Shown here: piece after piece, positions 62,984 to 64,000 of the stretch
How the letters are laid out: each line of letters starts with the position of its first letter
How positions within the stretch are numbered: the stretch's first letter is position 1
Assembly: GCA_030386875.1 (NCBI GenBank)
Contig: CM059560.1
Span: 49,704,757 to 49,768,756 of the forward strand
Source: Morinoia aosen
Taxonomy: Eukaryota; Arthropoda; Malacostraca; Amphipoda; Talitridae
DNA: 64,000 nucleotides
Direction: 5' to 3'
Notes under the pieces: generated by a model
Told to the model about the DNA's origin: nothing
The model's input: only the letters and a program-made list of their open reading frames with translations
Database searches by the model: none
Program-made: the position numbers and the translations under genes

Positions 62984-63580
62984 TCAATAAAGCAAATTCT
63001 GTTTTTTAGTTTCAAACTTGGGTAGTTTTTTCCTTCCATAAATTCGGTTTCTTATAAAACCATCACGAGCAGCTGCTCCTACAACTGATTTTGAAGCCTG
63101 TGTTACTAATTTAATGTGTCTTTCCACCGCCTGGGTATGACAGGGAAAATCTGGGAGAGCAGAGGGCTTCTCTTTGGATTTAATTAGAGACATAATGTCC
63201 TCTGATGATACTCTTCTCGTGAGAGGTGGTTCTGTCAGTTGGATGTTCTGCCAATCGATCATCAAATGAAAGACAATAGCATGAAATAGTAGCTCCGGTT
63301 GTTGGAATTTCCGAATTGTATTTCTTTGAACTGGATTATCTCTTGCTTTGATTATTCTTCTGTCGTCAATCTCACGAATGGCTGTAGATTCATCATGAAT
63401 CATAGCAATAAGGAGGCTTTCATGCTGAGCAAAGAAAGCATTGTTTTGCAAAACTTGGTGGACAATATTTCTGCTTTCATCTGACAAAGAACGAGACTTA
63501 GTTATCATTGAGAACAAACGTTTTGCACCATTGCTTGCAGAAGGGTTCATGATGCTACAGATCATGATGTTACAGATGCT
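62984..63580 (-). CDS. Unknown multicopy protein, transposon-associated (partial)
   Basis: The - strand frame from about 63549 to the stop at 62984 reads MNPSASNGAKRLFSMI, SLLIAMIHDESTAIREIDDR, PELLFHAIVFHLMIDW, FPCHTQAVERHIKLVTQASK and ARDGFIRNRIYGRKKLPKFE. I recognise the CHTQAVER...RDGFIR pattern as a recurrent uncharacterised protein family in arthropod genomes, usually multicopy; function unknown. Residues upstream of MNPSAS come from the spacer of the inverted duplication and are not part of the family, so the N-terminus is missing here. Confidence 0.6.
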   Translation of the reverse strand, partial: SICNIMICSIMNPSASNGAKRLFSMITKSRSLSDESRNIVHQVLQNNAFFAQHESLLIAMIHDESTAIREIDDRRIIKARDNPVQRNTIRKFQQPELLFHAIVFHLMIDWQNIQLTEPPLTRRVSSEDIMSLIKSKEKPSALPDFPCHTQAVERHIKLVTQASKSVVGAAARDGFIRNRIYGRKKLPKFETKKQNLLY

Positions 63581-64000
63581 ACCGCTCTGCAAATTACAGA
63601 GCGGTAGCATCTGGGGAATGTTCCAGCCAATTGGCACTCATGAAACCAGGGAAAATACATCACGCCAGATGGTTAACAACGGCAAGTCGTATTCTCCGTC
63701 TCTACATTTCAACAGAAAACCCTTCATATCAGCTGCTTCAGATTGTGAACTTTATCATGGCAGTATATGTTCCAGTATGGTTCAATATCAAGATGAACCC
63801 TTCTGCATGCAATGGTGCAAAACATTTGTTCTCAATGATAACAAAGTCTCGTTCTTTGTCAGATGAAAGCAGAAATATTGTCCACCAAGTTTTGCAAAAC
63901 AATGCTTTCTTTGCTCAGCATGAAAGCCTCCTTATTGCTATGATTCATGATGAATCTACAGCCATTCGTGAGATTGACGACAGAAGAATAATCAAAGCAA
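63343..64000. repeat. Head-to-head inverted duplication of the unknown gene
   Basis: Arms 63343-63550 and 63793-64000 (208 bp in the window, continuing past the edge) are inverted copies with about three to four mismatches. The spacer of 242 bp includes a hairpin AGATGCTACCGCTCTG / CAGAGCGGTAGCATCT (63576-63612). Confidence 0.92.
63793..64000 (+). pseudogene. Second, inverted copy of the unknown gene (partial)
   Basis: The + strand reads NPSACNGAKHLFSMITKSRS, VHQVLQNNAFFAQHESLLIA and DESTAIREIDDRRIIKA, almost identical to the - strand copy. It runs off the window end, so completeness is unknown. Confidence 0.7.

Overview
This is a stretch of nuclear DNA from an animal, most likely an arthropod. 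Genes are split into short exons by long AT-rich introns, there are many transposon families, and there are no bacterial-style operons. The arthropod call rests on the style of the gypsy, hAT, Harbinger and LINE elements and is an inference; the species is not identifiable from the sequence alone.

Two genes on the + strand were assembled by checking that every exon-exon codon phase fits. (1) The 3' part of ANKLE1 (LEM domain plus GIY-YIG nuclease): eight exons between 1280 and 29364, about 329 residues ending in a stop codon. The ankyrin part would lie left of the window. (2) The 5' part of GCN1, the HEAT-repeat activator of the eIF2-alpha kinase GCN2: eleven exons between 46144 and 62095, about 686 residues. 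The gene runs off the right edge and its start codon is not securely located.

Layout: 1-1195, a 29-bp minisatellite; 1280-29364, ANKLE1, whose introns hold a 7.4-kb 36-bp satellite (9413-16880), a CR1/L2-like LINE (21033-23689) and nested hAT/Harbinger/SINE insertions; 29365-46143, an intergenic region with an almost pristine Ty3/gypsy element (32523-39236), two foldback elements, a MITE and a second LINE; 46144-64000, GCN1 with a decayed LINE, four tandem arrays and, at the right edge, a multicopy ORF present as a head-to-head inverted duplication.

The most unusual feature is that tandem repetition is concentrated at exon-intron junctions of both genes. In many cases the repeat unit contains the last or first bases of the exon together with the real splice site, so that the introns carry rows of copied donors or acceptors (up to 14 copies). 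Eleven or more exon edges show either such a copy or an array starting within about 100 bp.

A second theme is a high-copy SINE-like family (13 insertions recognised, all in + orientation) with a (TAATC)n tail and 12-14 bp target duplications. It serves as a stratigraphic marker: hAT, Harbinger, foldback elements and other SINE copies are inserted into it.
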